The position numbers and the translations under genes were made by a program. The notes under the pieces were generated by a model. It worked only from the letters and a program-made list of their open reading frames with translations, had not been told where the DNA came from and made no database searches. Positions 27,156-37,200 of a stretch of 64,000 nt of DNA are shown here, piece by piece. The stretch is from Planctomycetota bacterium (GTDB lineage: Bacteria > Planctomycetota > Planctomycetia > Pirellulales > Pirellulaceae), in assembly GCA_026692905.1 (NCBI GenBank), contig JAPLNL010000113.1, forward strand, positions 1-64,000. The letters are read 5' to 3'. Numbering within the stretch: the stretch's first letter is position 1; the number at the start of each line of letters is the position of its first letter.

Positions 27156-29101
27156 GAAGACATGATTCCTTTTGGGTGGGCCAAGATGGAAACCGCTTCT
27201 TCTTTGGCGGTGGTTGCAAAAAGGCCGTCGTCAGGCAAGGTGTAAGAAGGGCCGCTTTTTCGATTTAAAAAAATGACAAGCTTTCCCTGACTGCATGAAT
27301 AGATCTTGTCGTTTGCAGGGTCGAAAGCGATGCAGGTACTCGACGCTCCATCAAGCATGAATTCTGGGGTCTCGAGGCCGCCGATCGGGCATATTGCCGC
27401 ATGTTTATCCGCTCCGAAATTCACCTTGGCTCCAGGATTTCCGTTCGCCTTCAATCCCAACGCGACGAATTTGGAGTCATGACTGATCGCAAAAGGCTGG
27501 AAGTCATGTCGTTCTTGGTCTAGGTCGGCGGTTTGTTCTAAATATAGATTGATGCCAGAGATGCGAAACCGGATCACCTGCCGTTGGTTGCAGGCGAGCA
27601 GGTAGCGTCCGTCTGGTGAAAGCGACATGGCTTCCAATCTATCCAAAACAGTTTCAGGCGATGGTAGAATGTCACCCGTTTGAAGATGGACGGCAACCCA
27701 TTTCGAGTCATCCTTTCGATAAAAGTAGGCCATTGGATTACTGGGATGGCATGCCAATTCCTTGACGCCCAAGACACTTCGTTTTCGTTTGATTGAAAAA
27801 TCATTTTCGTCCAGTACCGTGATTTGATTCTCGCACGCGGCTACGATACCTAGCTTTGAAGTTCCTAAGGATGTGCATGGCCTCGTTAAGTCGAAACGAA
27901 ACAGTTCGCTTCGGTCCTCTGTGGAAAATGCGTAGAGGATTCCTTGTTTATCCGCGACTATCAACTTGGAACCGTCAGAGGACAAAGTCATCGTCGGTAG
28001 AAGCTTTCCAGCATTAATGTTGAAGTAGGCAAATTGGGAAATTGTCCCTTCTGGAAAGGAACTGAGGAGAAAGGGCTCGGATGGTCTTTGCGTACTTACT
28101 TCGGCAGGACCGCTCCAGGCAAATTGATTCACGTTCGTTTCGGCGGGACGATTTTCGATTTTCGTAACAGGGTAGTAACGTTGTGTGCCGTCAGTGAGGT
28201 CCACTCGCAACTGATAGTACCACTCCTCCGATCCGACTGTCATTTTAATGGTACAATGGGCGCGCTTCCCAACGACGGAATCCTCAAGCGTGAGTTCGAG
28301 TTCCTGCGTACTTTCCCCAGCCGCCTGGGTGGTCTTTTCGACTGCTGAGAGATCATTTCGCAGAGATTCTTTTTTATAAACTTTTACCATACAGGAGGTG
28401 ATTTTATTGTAGGGGTCGATGAGCGTAGCCATGACAAAAATGTTATCTGGATTGACATTGCATTTGGCCTCACCGATCGAGCCGTCCATCAACTCCGCGA
28501 TCTTGTTGTGAGGAATGATCCAGTCGATAAAGGGTTCCTTTCCGAAGTTGTCGATCCTCGGTACGGCAAGGCCAACAAATTTCCCGTCAGTATTGACGAC
28601 AGGTCCACCTGAGTCACGATGATCCAGCAAGTTGTTCAATTGCATGCGTTCGGGGATTCCCGTTGCATCTTGCTCAAGCCTAAGTATTTCGCATTGAACT
28701 TTTTGCAGTTCTTCTTCCCCTGGACGTAGGTGCGGTAAATCTTTTTTGTAAGAAAGAACCGTGACAGGAAGAGACTTGCGCAACTCAGCAACTTCGGACA
28801 AATCGACAGGCTCGGGTAGATTTTCGTGTGTTACGTGAAGCAACATCACGTTGCCGCTGACACGAGACTTCGAAATATTGATATCGCAACGAATTGCGGA
28901 TGGACCAACGCGAAATAGGCATGCGAACTGTTTTTGAAGCGAAAGGATTCGGTTAGGAACAACAATGTACCCGGTCGCGCCCTTCTTCATCACCAAGAGG
29001 CCTACAACTTGAGGGATGGAGTTATTGCCAGTATTCACGAAGGCCGTCGCGTTCTTCAGTCGGTCGAAGGACGGTTTATCTTCGACGTCTTTTTGGGGCA
29101 A
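27134..29101 (-). CDS. Protease-like plus beta-propeller protein, central part of a split gene
   Basis: 655 aa from a TTG. Residues ~10-210 have a trypsin-like fold: GLLVMKKGATGYIVVPNRILS at the place of the catalytic His, NVMLLHV at the place of the Asp, and DHRDSGGPVVNTDGKFVGLAV for the Ser. His and Asp are missing, so it is probably a pseudoprotease. The rest (~350-650) has WD40/YVTN-like blades (LSLSPDGRYLLACNQ, FAISHDSKFVALGL). The N-terminal membrane part is in 29056-29499 and the SHD1 end in 26823-27155, each in another frame. Confidence 0.7.
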   Translation of the reverse strand: MPQKDVEDKPSFDRLKNATAFVNTGNNSIPQVVGLLVMKKGATGYIVVPNRILSLQKQFACLFRVGPSAIRCDINISKSRVSGNVMLLHVTHENLPEPVDLSEVAELRKSLPVTVLSYKKDLPHLRPGEEELQKVQCEILRLEQDATGIPERMQLNNLLDHRDSGGPVVNTDGKFVGLAVPRIDNFGKEPFIDWIIPHNKIAELMDGSIGEAKCNVNPDNIFVMATLIDPYNKITSCMVKVYKKESLRNDLSAVEKTTQAAGESTQELELTLEDSVVGKRAHCTIKMTVGSEEWYYQLRVDLTDGTQRYYPVTKIENRPAETNVNQFAWSGPAEVSTQRPSEPFLLSSFPEGTISQFAYFNINAGKLLPTMTLSSDGSKLIVADKQGILYAFSTEDRSELFRFDLTRPCTSLGTSKLGIVAACENQITVLDENDFSIKRKRSVLGVKELACHPSNPMAYFYRKDDSKWVAVHLQTGDILPSPETVLDRLEAMSLSPDGRYLLACNQRQVIRFRISGINLYLEQTADLDQERHDFQPFAISHDSKFVALGLKANGNPGAKVNFGADKHAAICPIGGLETPEFMLDGASSTCIAFDPANDKIYSCSQGKLVIFLNRKSGPSYTLPDDGLFATTAKEEAVSILAHPKGIMSSCSPIFV

Positions 29102-29499
29102 GGCTGCGCTGCGTTTCGTTTGCGTTGGTTGTGTTTGAGATGCAGGCGATTGAGATCGAGATCGGTTTCGAAAGCCTTTTGTGCCGCCGTATCCGAAGCG
29201 TGGATCGGCATAGCATCGGTCGGTGGAGGTACAGCGGCCGGTTGAGCTTTTCCTGCCGGTTGAGCAGAATCGAGCAGTGGAGCAGAATCGAGCGGTGGAG
29301 GCGAGGGACTTTGGTGTTCAGCTAATTGGCGAGGCAGAATTTGCGACGGTACTATCCAAAGCGCTAAGCCAACCGTAGCTAGAATTAATGCCTGAAGCAG
29401 GAAGACCGAAAAAAACGCCAACGCAACCCATCGTTCGTTGCTCACAAGTGGCTGAACAAACTTCTCTAGCTTTTTGACCAGAACTCGGATCGCAGTCAT
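29056..29499 (-). CDS. Membrane-anchor and Pro-rich N-terminal part of the split gene
   Basis: 147 aa. One transmembrane segment (WVALAFFSVFLLQALILATVGLALWIV) follows a short basic cytoplasmic end. A Pro/Ala-rich linker (PSPPPLDSAPLLDSAQPAG) follows. It ends 46 bases inside the 27134-29101 frame near a run CCCCAAAAAG; adding one base there would join the two frames into one anchored protease-propeller protein. Could also be an independent small membrane protein. Confidence 0.6.
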   Translation of the reverse strand: MTAIRVLVKKLEKFVQPLVSNERWVALAFFSVFLLQALILATVGLALWIVPSQILPRQLAEHQSPSPPPLDSAPLLDSAQPAGKAQPAAVPPPTDAMPIHASDTAAQKAFETDLDLNRLHLKHNQRKRNAAQPCPKKTSKINRPSTD

Positions 29500-29650
29500 A
29501 AACTTCTTTTTTTGGCGGGCGGAACGTCACAGCGACGTGGCACTTCGTCTCATCGTAGTATAGGATATTTACGTATTCAACGCATCCTGATTGAAATCAA
29601 ATGCACGTCTGAACACTGCCGAGTTCCCCCTCGAATTCAAACTTACGTAA

Positions 29651-30640
29651 ATGGTGGTTTCGCAAATCGGGTCCAGATATCTTCTTTTGGTTTTTGCGAC
29701 TGGGTTATTGAGCCTTTGCATGACCGAACTGAATAATGGCGATGACAAGACCAAGGCGGATGATAAATCTTCGACCGATGGTTTGGACCTGAAAATCGAT
29801 CACACCGAGTATTCGAACTCGGTGGCATTGGTTGGCAATGGTCGCTTCTTGGCCATGGCGGGACGGGGGGATGTTGATTTTCTTCTCGACTTCTCGTCAA
29901 TGCGAATTGAGAAGTTGTTTACGGGAGATCGACGCGGTAGACGCCTGATCGCGGGAACAGCGAACAAGATGTTTTGCATGTCTGAGTCCGGGGATGAGAT
30001 AACGCGTTTTGATCTGAAGACGTTTCAAAAGGAAAAGTCCGTTCTGTTTCCGGAATTTGCAAAGGGGGTCGGCGTGGACTTGATCGCAGGTGCGTATGGC
30101 AATGGGCCGCTTGGAGTGATTACCAAGCAAGGTGATTCCTATGGGTTGGTGCTCCTCGACATCGAAACGCTCGACGTCGCGAACTCGAAGCCTTTTTTGG
30201 TGAGTCCGGATTGCCAAGTTTCGTCGGATGGACGAGTCTTCTCATGTGTTATTGAAAATCGATTGGTGGTTTACGATTTGGATCATCTTTGCTTGAACGA
30301 GACCTTTCCCCCGACCAAGTCGTTGCTCGAGGTCACGGCACCGAAGGGCTATGCACCTACAAATTTCAATGGCTCTGTGGTCTATTGTCAATTTGGTCCG
30401 CTGTCTCGACGTGGAATGCCTCTGTTTACCGAGGGCAGATTTCCAATTGTGGATGGTATCGTGGTCCCATCGAGTCAAGGAAATCTCTTTGCCGTGATTG
30501 GAAATTCTCAGGCGAATGGTTTTAATGAGCCAAAGAGTTATGCGGCGATCTATTCTGTAGGGGATAGCCGAGCATGGTGCAATCGAATCCAACGAGGTCC
30601 TTTGGGAACTCTTGTCCGAGGATTCCGAAGCCGTTTTTGA
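29651..30640 (+). CDS. Exported propeller-like protein, 5' part of a split gene
   Basis: 329 aa. N-terminus has a signal-type stretch (YLLLVFATGLLSLCM, lipobox-like LSLCM). The body has repeated short beta-strand units (NSVALVGNGRFLAMAG, VSSDGRVFSCVIENRLVVYD) like a propeller. Its end (GTLVRGFRSRF) is abrupt; a +1 shift at TTTGGG (30601-30606) would continue into 30612-31121 with LWELLSEDSEAVFDLFEKA. No family recognised. Confidence 0.6.
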   Translation: MVVSQIGSRYLLLVFATGLLSLCMTELNNGDDKTKADDKSSTDGLDLKIDHTEYSNSVALVGNGRFLAMAGRGDVDFLLDFSSMRIEKLFTGDRRGRRLIAGTANKMFCMSESGDEITRFDLKTFQKEKSVLFPEFAKGVGVDLIAGAYGNGPLGVITKQGDSYGLVLLDIETLDVANSKPFLVSPDCQVSSDGRVFSCVIENRLVVYDLDHLCLNETFPPTKSLLEVTAPKGYAPTNFNGSVVYCQFGPLSRRGMPLFTEGRFPIVDGIVVPSSQGNLFAVIGNSQANGFNEPKSYAAIYSVGDSRAWCNRIQRGPLGTLVRGFRSRF

Positions 30641-31121
30641 CCTCTTCGAAAAGGCTCCTGCATTCACATCTGCATCCGGTAGGTTTTTGCCTCAACTGAT
30701 TGTATTATCGACGTCTCGACGCAAGCCGACCATCGCCAGGAAGCTGTTCGCGGCCTTGATGTCGATCGAGCAAAACAAGCGTCTAACGTCCGGAATTGCG
30801 ACGCCATCCACTTCGCTAGATGATTTCTTAATCAAATTGCAAAATGATCTGTATGCGACGAAAACGGCAGACCTATGTTTGGCTGCGGTGGAAAGTCCTG
30901 AGCTGATCGAGGATTTCTTGCTGTATGGAATTGCATTTTCCTATAGCGATCTTCTGTTTGCAACGGAGAAGAAGAAGCCCGAGTCGGTGTTGGCCCTCCT
31001 TCGTGACCCAAGCCTGCAAACGTTGACGGCTGAGCAGTTAAGCAAACTAAAGGATCGAGCCAAGAGCCGTGGCGACCAAGTCATCCTATCGGCAATCATG
31101 AACATAGAAGCAACTCCATAG
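30612..31121 (+). CDS. 3' part of the split exported protein
   Basis: 169 aa if begun at TTG, overlapping the previous frame by 29 bases. Mostly helical, charged (LDDFLIKLQNDLYATKTADLCLAAVESPELIEDFL). No ATG start and no ribosome site are seen, so it is more likely the C-terminus of 29651-30640. Confidence 0.5.
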   Translation: MSEDSEAVFDLFEKAPAFTSASGRFLPQLIVLSTSRRKPTIARKLFAALMSIEQNKRLTSGIATPSTSLDDFLIKLQNDLYATKTADLCLAAVESPELIEDFLLYGIAFSYSDLLFATEKKKPESVLALLRDPSLQTLTAEQLSKLKDRAKSRGDQVILSAIMNIEATP

Positions 31122-31336
31122 CGTTTTGGATAATGCTAAAGTGACACTTCCTTCGGCTATCGTGTGGATGGAGACAACGCCAAACTGTGGGGTGGGAGCA
31201 ATAAAGACACCTGAAAGGTCGCGTCCGAACCCCACCCAATTTCTGTAAAGGGGGAGGATTTTTTAGAAAGTTCGAGCCGAAAGGATTGGTGGTGGGAGTT
31301 GCCGGCAGAGCGAAAGTAGCTTGACCGTTTGTTGAG

Positions 31337-32323
31337 ATGAGTCACAATGTGAGCCGGTTTCCGATCCTCTATTTTCCTTTCGAATTCCCAATGATGATTG
31401 CCCAAACTGGAGTTGATTCTGTTTCTTCTGCAGCAGTACCGCCGGCTGAATCGGCGAGCACTGCCATTTGGTGGTTGATCCCGCTTGCTATTTCTTGCCT
31501 TGCTTTGACTTGGTATCTGCGACGGATGAACAATGCCGCGTCGAAACCTGCTGGCCGAAAAGACTCGCAAAAGAAACCGTTGTCCAAGACAAAGTCCGTC
31601 GCGTCGGTTTTGTCAGAAGAACTTGAAACGCCAAGAGATAGCGACAACGATCTCCCAATCAAAGCGAGCAAATCCAGTTCGAAAAAGAAAAAGAAAGGTC
31701 AATCGAAAGGACAGCAGAACAGCAAGAAACTACATGGAAAACAAGACTATCCGAAGGTAGTGGTGAACAGCGTTGCACATGCGACTGTTTCAAACGAGAA
31801 AGATTCTGCGTCCACGAAGTCGGCCGAAATTGCGATTGAATCGGTCTCCACACAATTACCGCTGGCAACCACGCCAACACCGGTTCCAGTGGCGGCAATC
31901 TTTGAACCACTTCGAAATGTTGTTCCACCGAGACGAAAGGTCTCATCCCTCGAAGTTTCAAATGAAGGCAAGAAGCAACCGTCAGTAAATGAAGAATTGG
32001 TTACTCGTTCTGCTTCGGGAGGGAAATTCGAGCGCTTGGTCCCATCTACAGCTTACACGCGAGCAGCGGCAAGTCGCTGGCCAGCTTCGATGACCACTTC
32101 TATTGAAAAATCGCTCCCAGCTAAGCCGACTGAATCCAAACCGGAGTCAAAGCCGGTGACCAACGTTTCCGCATTGCCGGCAGCTGCTTTGCCACATTCT
32201 GCGATCCCCGCAGCAAAAGGCCTGAGGAGTTTCGTATCAAAAGTGAAGAGCGCAGCTTCGCCTGATTCGGTTACGGGTGCCGGTGTTGCAGAAGAAACAA
32301 ACGCGTCCGAGAGCGTTCAGTAA
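31337..32323 (+). CDS. Single-pass membrane protein with low-complexity tail
   Basis: 328 aa. One transmembrane helix near residues 40-62 (IWWLIPLAISCLALTWYLRR), followed by a long Ser/Lys/Ala-rich stretch (SSSKKKKKGQSKGQQNSKK) without a fold I can name. ATG codons occur at 31337, 31391 and 31394; the first gives the listed frame. Role unknown; it precedes the porin and the giant proteins. Confidence 0.6.
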   Translation: MSHNVSRFPILYFPFEFPMMIAQTGVDSVSSAAVPPAESASTAIWWLIPLAISCLALTWYLRRMNNAASKPAGRKDSQKKPLSKTKSVASVLSEELETPRDSDNDLPIKASKSSSKKKKKGQSKGQQNSKKLHGKQDYPKVVVNSVAHATVSNEKDSASTKSAEIAIESVSTQLPLATTPTPVPVAAIFEPLRNVVPPRRKVSSLEVSNEGKKQPSVNEELVTRSASGGKFERLVPSTAYTRAAASRWPASMTTSIEKSLPAKPTESKPESKPVTNVSALPAAALPHSAIPAAKGLRSFVSKVKSAASPDSVTGAGVAEETNASESVQ

Positions 32324-32477
32324 GAAATTCTCGGCAGCGAGAAATGGAGGCTCAAGCATCTTAACTGCGGAGCAGTGGCATTTGAAAACCACGGATGCAA
32401 TCCGTGGTAAACAATGCGTAGCACAAATAAGCACAACTTCAAAAGGCTGCCGATTGATAATTGATGACTTATCACTC

Positions 32478-33803
32478 TTAAAACTTGAATACGGCATCGC
32501 CACCCAGCGTTAGCTGCCTGGAGTTTGTACCGTCGTCGAACGGTAATGAACCACCTTGTTTCCGATCGAACCAGTCTGCTCGAATTTCAGGCCGAATAAT
32601 CAGGTTGGAATTTGGTGTGTAGTTGATTCCATAGGCGAGCGAGTAGATCTCGCCGATAAAGGGTGCATTGTTGGGATTGCTGGCGCGATTTAGTCCGAGC
32701 CGTGTACCATCTTGGTCGTTAAACCATTCCGTTCGAATCCCATGTCGAACTTGATTGCTAACTTGTCGGTAAACGTATTGATCGATACCCCACCAATCGG
32801 CATTTCCGCCATTGGCTAAGGCATTGGCTTGATATCCTTGCCAGTAGTGGAAAACGTATTTGGTCTTCTCGGTTAGATCAAGTCCCGTTAGCCAACTTGC
32901 TCGAGTGCGGTTCGTAAACGCTGCTGTGACCCCTGGAAGCCCCGCCAGATTGTTGGTTTCATCTCCGGTAGTAATCGCGAAGGAGGACCACCATTGGTCC
33001 GAAGTATACTTGGCAGAAAACAAAACTCCCATTCGATCTTTGGTTCGGTCCAATGCGTCCCAGCCGTTGGTAACACCATTTTGTATTTGCCATGACGAAT
33101 TGGGCTTCCAGGTTGTGATCAGTCCCCAATGAGTGAAGGGGCCGGCAAACTGATAGCTATAGGACTTCGAATAGAAAAAGTTTTCAGGCGACATGACTCC
33201 CTCATACCCAACGGGCGAGTAGAAATGTCCAGCCTTGACCGAGAGTTCCTTGCTACCGACTTCTGCGAAGGCTTGTGGAATGGCGACACCGTAATACTCA
33301 TGCCCGTTCCAGTGTTTTGCGCCGCTTGGTCGCCTTTCCATCCCAATCGATTGGGCCAGAAGATAGTCTTCGCCGTAGAGTGTGTCCATTCTCGCTCCGA
33401 TCCAAGAACCACCGTTGCTTGGTAATGCGGTTTCGGCGATGAGATACCCTTGATTGAACATCGGCTCGTTACTTCGATCCACGGAATTGTATGGACCATT
33501 AAATCGGCTGGCCGGTGATTGTGTGTTGCCGAGGAAGCCGGCATCGACCCAGCCGTGAAATTTTAGAATGCCGTTTTGAGGAAAGAGGTTCCATTGGTTT
33601 GTGTTCTTGCCGCCGATTGAATCACATGTGGGATTGCACAAATCCGCGTCGCACAAGGAATTGCAGTGAGACGATTCGTCGCTGGCGAGTACGTTCACGG
33701 TCTTTTGTACGGATGGGTCTTGCCCAAGCGTGGGAGTGTAGTTGGAAAAGGAAGCCCCACTTAAGAGTGCAGCTGTAAGAATTCGTCTGTGGAGGTTCTT
33801 CAT
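32478..33803 (-). CDS. Outer membrane beta-barrel porin, BBP2-like
   Basis: 441 aa. A signal peptide (ILTAALLSGASFSNYTPTLGQ) is followed by a Cys-rich linker with CDADLCNPTCDS. The rest shows alternating aromatic strands ending in a strand with terminal Phe (LTLGGDAVFKF), and segments such as LKFHGWVDAGFLGNTQSP and GYLIAETALPSNGGSWIGARMDTLYGEDYLL, which fit the planctomycete BBP2 porin family. Located in the outer membrane; solute unknown. Confidence 0.88.
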   Translation of the reverse strand: MKNLHRRILTAALLSGASFSNYTPTLGQDPSVQKTVNVLASDESSHCNSLCDADLCNPTCDSIGGKNTNQWNLFPQNGILKFHGWVDAGFLGNTQSPASRFNGPYNSVDRSNEPMFNQGYLIAETALPSNGGSWIGARMDTLYGEDYLLAQSIGMERRPSGAKHWNGHEYYGVAIPQAFAEVGSKELSVKAGHFYSPVGYEGVMSPENFFYSKSYSYQFAGPFTHWGLITTWKPNSSWQIQNGVTNGWDALDRTKDRMGVLFSAKYTSDQWWSSFAITTGDETNNLAGLPGVTAAFTNRTRASWLTGLDLTEKTKYVFHYWQGYQANALANGGNADWWGIDQYVYRQVSNQVRHGIRTEWFNDQDGTRLGLNRASNPNNAPFIGEIYSLAYGINYTPNSNLIIRPEIRADWFDRKQGGSLPFDDGTNSRQLTLGGDAVFKF

Positions 33804-34243
33804 GATTAACGGCGTTTGGGAGATTGTGGCTGGTTGAACTGACGTCTTGGACGCAAGCTATATTTTCGATGTATCGGAGGCACAAAGCATTTTCGAAAAA
33901 AATATACGCACAGATGTAGAGTAGAATATTGGCCTTTCCGTTATGATCGTTACAACCGTTAAAGATGACTCAATTTGACACATTGTATTTTAGGGGTTGC
34001 GACGGGATTGAAGTCCCGAAAAGCATGCCGATTTTGATGGTCGTGGGAAACATATCGGTTTTAGCGGCAACCGATTTCGCCAAATCGTCTTAGGTTGGCG
34101 TCCGAAGTGGCGAATTCGGTACCAAAGCCTTTGCGGATTGCGTAAAATAGGTATCTGGGGCATCCTGTGCGCGACCCTGAATCTCCTTATCCTCCAAGCA
34201 GTTTGGTTTTCGTTTGTTTCCCACACCCAATGCTCCAACTTAC
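33804..34243. other. Intergenic region between porin and giant genes
   Basis: About 440 bases, divergent between the minus-strand porin and plus-strand giant genes, so it should hold both promoters. TTGACA at 33975 has no -10 box at proper spacing. No gene or clear repeat seen. Confidence 0.35.
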
Positions 34244-37200
34244 ATGCGATGCCAATCGATTTGGGTAACACTTGCCCTTGTCGGTATGACTGCTGTTTTG
34301 AGCATTTGGCCGTCTCCAGTTGGTAACGCCCAGGAGCAGGATGGGATGCCGCGTTTAACTCTTCCGGACAAAACACCGGACGTTCTGTATCCCGGCATTC
34401 AGCCTGATGCCTTTTTGATACGAAACGGTATGGGGGAAACGATTTTGGTTCCCAAGGTTCGGTACGAGGCTTTTGAGAGGTTTCTCAGTTCCGAATCCGA
34501 TCGGTCCATCCCGGTATCGGCCGAGTTGTTGGAGCAGCTTGCTGTAACGATCAGGATAGAAGATCTTATCGCCAGAATCCAAGTCAACGCCAGCGCGAAT
34601 CTTGCAGAAGCAAACAGCAAATGGCTTAGCGTTCCTATCGCTCTCGGAAACGTTCAGGCCACACCGAATCAAAATGCAGGCGAGAGTGAGTCAGAGTTTC
34701 CTCCGATACGTGTTGCAAGTGACCGATCAGGATATGTTTGGCGGCTATCGCCTGGTGGTATAGGAAAACGAAGTCTCAAGTTTGATGCACTGTCTAACGT
34801 CCGATCTTCGCCACAGGGCAGTTCACTCCGATTGGATTTGCCATCGGTGCCATCGCTCATCCGAATCGCGTTGCCATCGGGACAATGGGAACTTAACATC
34901 GTTGGTAACGGTTCAGAGGTGGTCGAGCCTTTTGTCGTAACCGAGAGTGATTCGACTGCGCTCGTTCGAACATCTGGTGGTTCGGTCGCATTGAATTGGG
35001 TGAAGAAAACCGTTGACGATGAAGCGCAAGCCATCGAAGTGAAAAGCCAGACAAAATACGTGCCCTTGACGGAGTCTGGCCAGTTTCGAGTGATTACTAA
35101 TTTAAACATCCGTGGGCCCAAGAACTTGGGCGGTCGACGCTTCTTGCTCATGCTTCCAGAGGGAAGCCAATGGCGCGAACCGACATCAGTAGCAAGTTCC
35201 TTTCTTGGTTTTCGTGTCAGCAGATCGGAGCAGGGAGCCGAAAAATCCAATACGGTTCTCATGTTGGAGTTTGAAGAGGCATTCTCACGAATGGAGTTGG
35301 AACTGCCAATTGAGTGGCAATCTTCACAATCGACCGAATCGAATTTGATTTCGTTTTTCATGCCTCGTGTTGAAGGCGTACAGCGTCATACGGGAAGTAT
35401 TGACCTGAGTGTCCCTCGAAATGTTTCCTTCCAATGGGAACCGCAGGCTGGGATCCAGTTTGTCAAGCAAACGTCGTCGAATGATGGAAGCGAATCTTTA
35501 ATGTATAGTTTTGGCTTTTCGCAGCAAGATGAGCCATTGGTTGGCAAATGGATCGAAGGTGACGTGGCTTCGGAGTTGCAAGCGACCTATAACGTAGTAA
35601 GTGAGCCTTCGATTCTGCGGTTGAGTGGATCGATCGAGTTTTTAGGTGATGTCCGTCAGTTGCCGTTTCTGCAATTGGACGTGCGAGGCTGGACAGTGGA
35701 TCGCGTACGGTTTCAGCCCTCGGGTCAGGATTTGAGTCTCGCTCTGATTCAGAGTCGGACGACGCCAGACCCCGAAGACGCGCAGCAAAGTACCACGTCG
35801 ATTCCGTTGAATTTGGCTGAGTTATTGGATGCGAACCAATTCAAGAACTCTGTCTTAGCTAGCAATCGGCCCGCGTCTGACGCGATGCCATTGCCCGCAG
35901 ACCCGAATGCAACAATGTCGCCCGCGCGTGAGGAGGGTATTCGTCAACAAAACAGAGGGATTTCCTTTGTGCTCTCGCGTGCGAATCCTCCAGAACACGA
36001 TTTTTCGTCCCCGAAACAACCGCTCGTTTTTACTTTGCCACTGCTATCATGGTTAGATCCAGAGTCACAGCAACGCGAGTCGCTGTCGGTTGGTGGCGAT
36101 TTGACAATCCAGTCGACTTTTTTGAGATTGCAAGAAGGAGAGACGCAGCCAAGTTTAAAACGAATCGTTGAGTCGATTTGGCGCCAAGGAGAAATGAATT
36201 CAGGTGCAGGTTCCTCGACCGAATCGGCTCGTTCCCGCGAGGAACTTAGGTATCGTGTAACGTCGGCAAAATCATGGCTTGAATGGAACGGGAGCGGAGA
36301 GAGACTTGGAAGTGTACTTCAGACTCGATGTGAAACGAAGCTACACACGTCCAAAGAAGGGCTAGAGGTTTATCAAACATGGACTCTTTCGCATGCCGAT
36401 GGAGTTTCTACCAATCTAAGGCTTGCGCTGCCGAAAGACTGGTTCGAAGAAGGGATCAAAATCAGTGACATCGCGGGCCAAGTCGGTCAGTTGGATTTGA
36501 GCGTAGATGGTGAAAAGGTGGCGGTTACTGCAGTCGCTAACAGAGTGAGCGATTCGTCATCGATGTTGATTTCGCCCTCGCTTGAACAGCGTTATTTGTG
36601 GATGAGAATTGCCTTGCCCGAAAGCAAAGGCAACTCAGGCGTTGTTCGAGAACAAAAATTAATGTTGCGCAAGCGTATTCCTTTGCGTGAGAAGCTGACA
36701 ACCGCTCCATCTTCCTTTGAATGGCTATTGCCGTGGGTTGGAGCTGACCGTATCGAGGATACCGTCGAGATAGTAAAGTTCGCAGGTACAGTGGTATCTA
36801 GCGATGAGACGCGCTGTTCAATACAGTCGCCTGTAGGCGGTGATCTCAATCCATCATCACGCGAAGAACTTGAAACGTCAGGGCTGCCGTTCGATCGAAC
36901 GAATTTGGAGCCACGCTTAGTCGGTCTGCAGAGTCTTCGATCGGAAGTGGACGATCAAAGCCTCGAACTGGATTCAATGTGGTTACAAACGATTGTTAAC
37001 GCGCGAGAGCAGCGAGATCGCTTTGTCTATCGAATCAAGACGAAAACGAGAGTATTGTCATTTCGAATGCCTGCGAGTCAAATCGCGAGTGCCGAATTTC
37101 TTATAGATGGAAAAAAGATTTTGGGGAGCAGTAACCCAAACGACGTTCAGCGAATAGATTTGGCTCTTGATGCGATCGTTTCCGACGAGAAAAAGCTAGA

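Noticed and set aside
29085-29100. CCCCAAAAAG as a programmed frameshift site
   Set aside because: In the frame of the N-terminal part the bases do not fit X XXY YYZ perfectly; only an indel or weaker slip would explain it, so I keep it as a break but not as a slippery site.
33974-34000. TTGACA as a promoter -35
   Set aside because: No -10 box at proper spacing follows.
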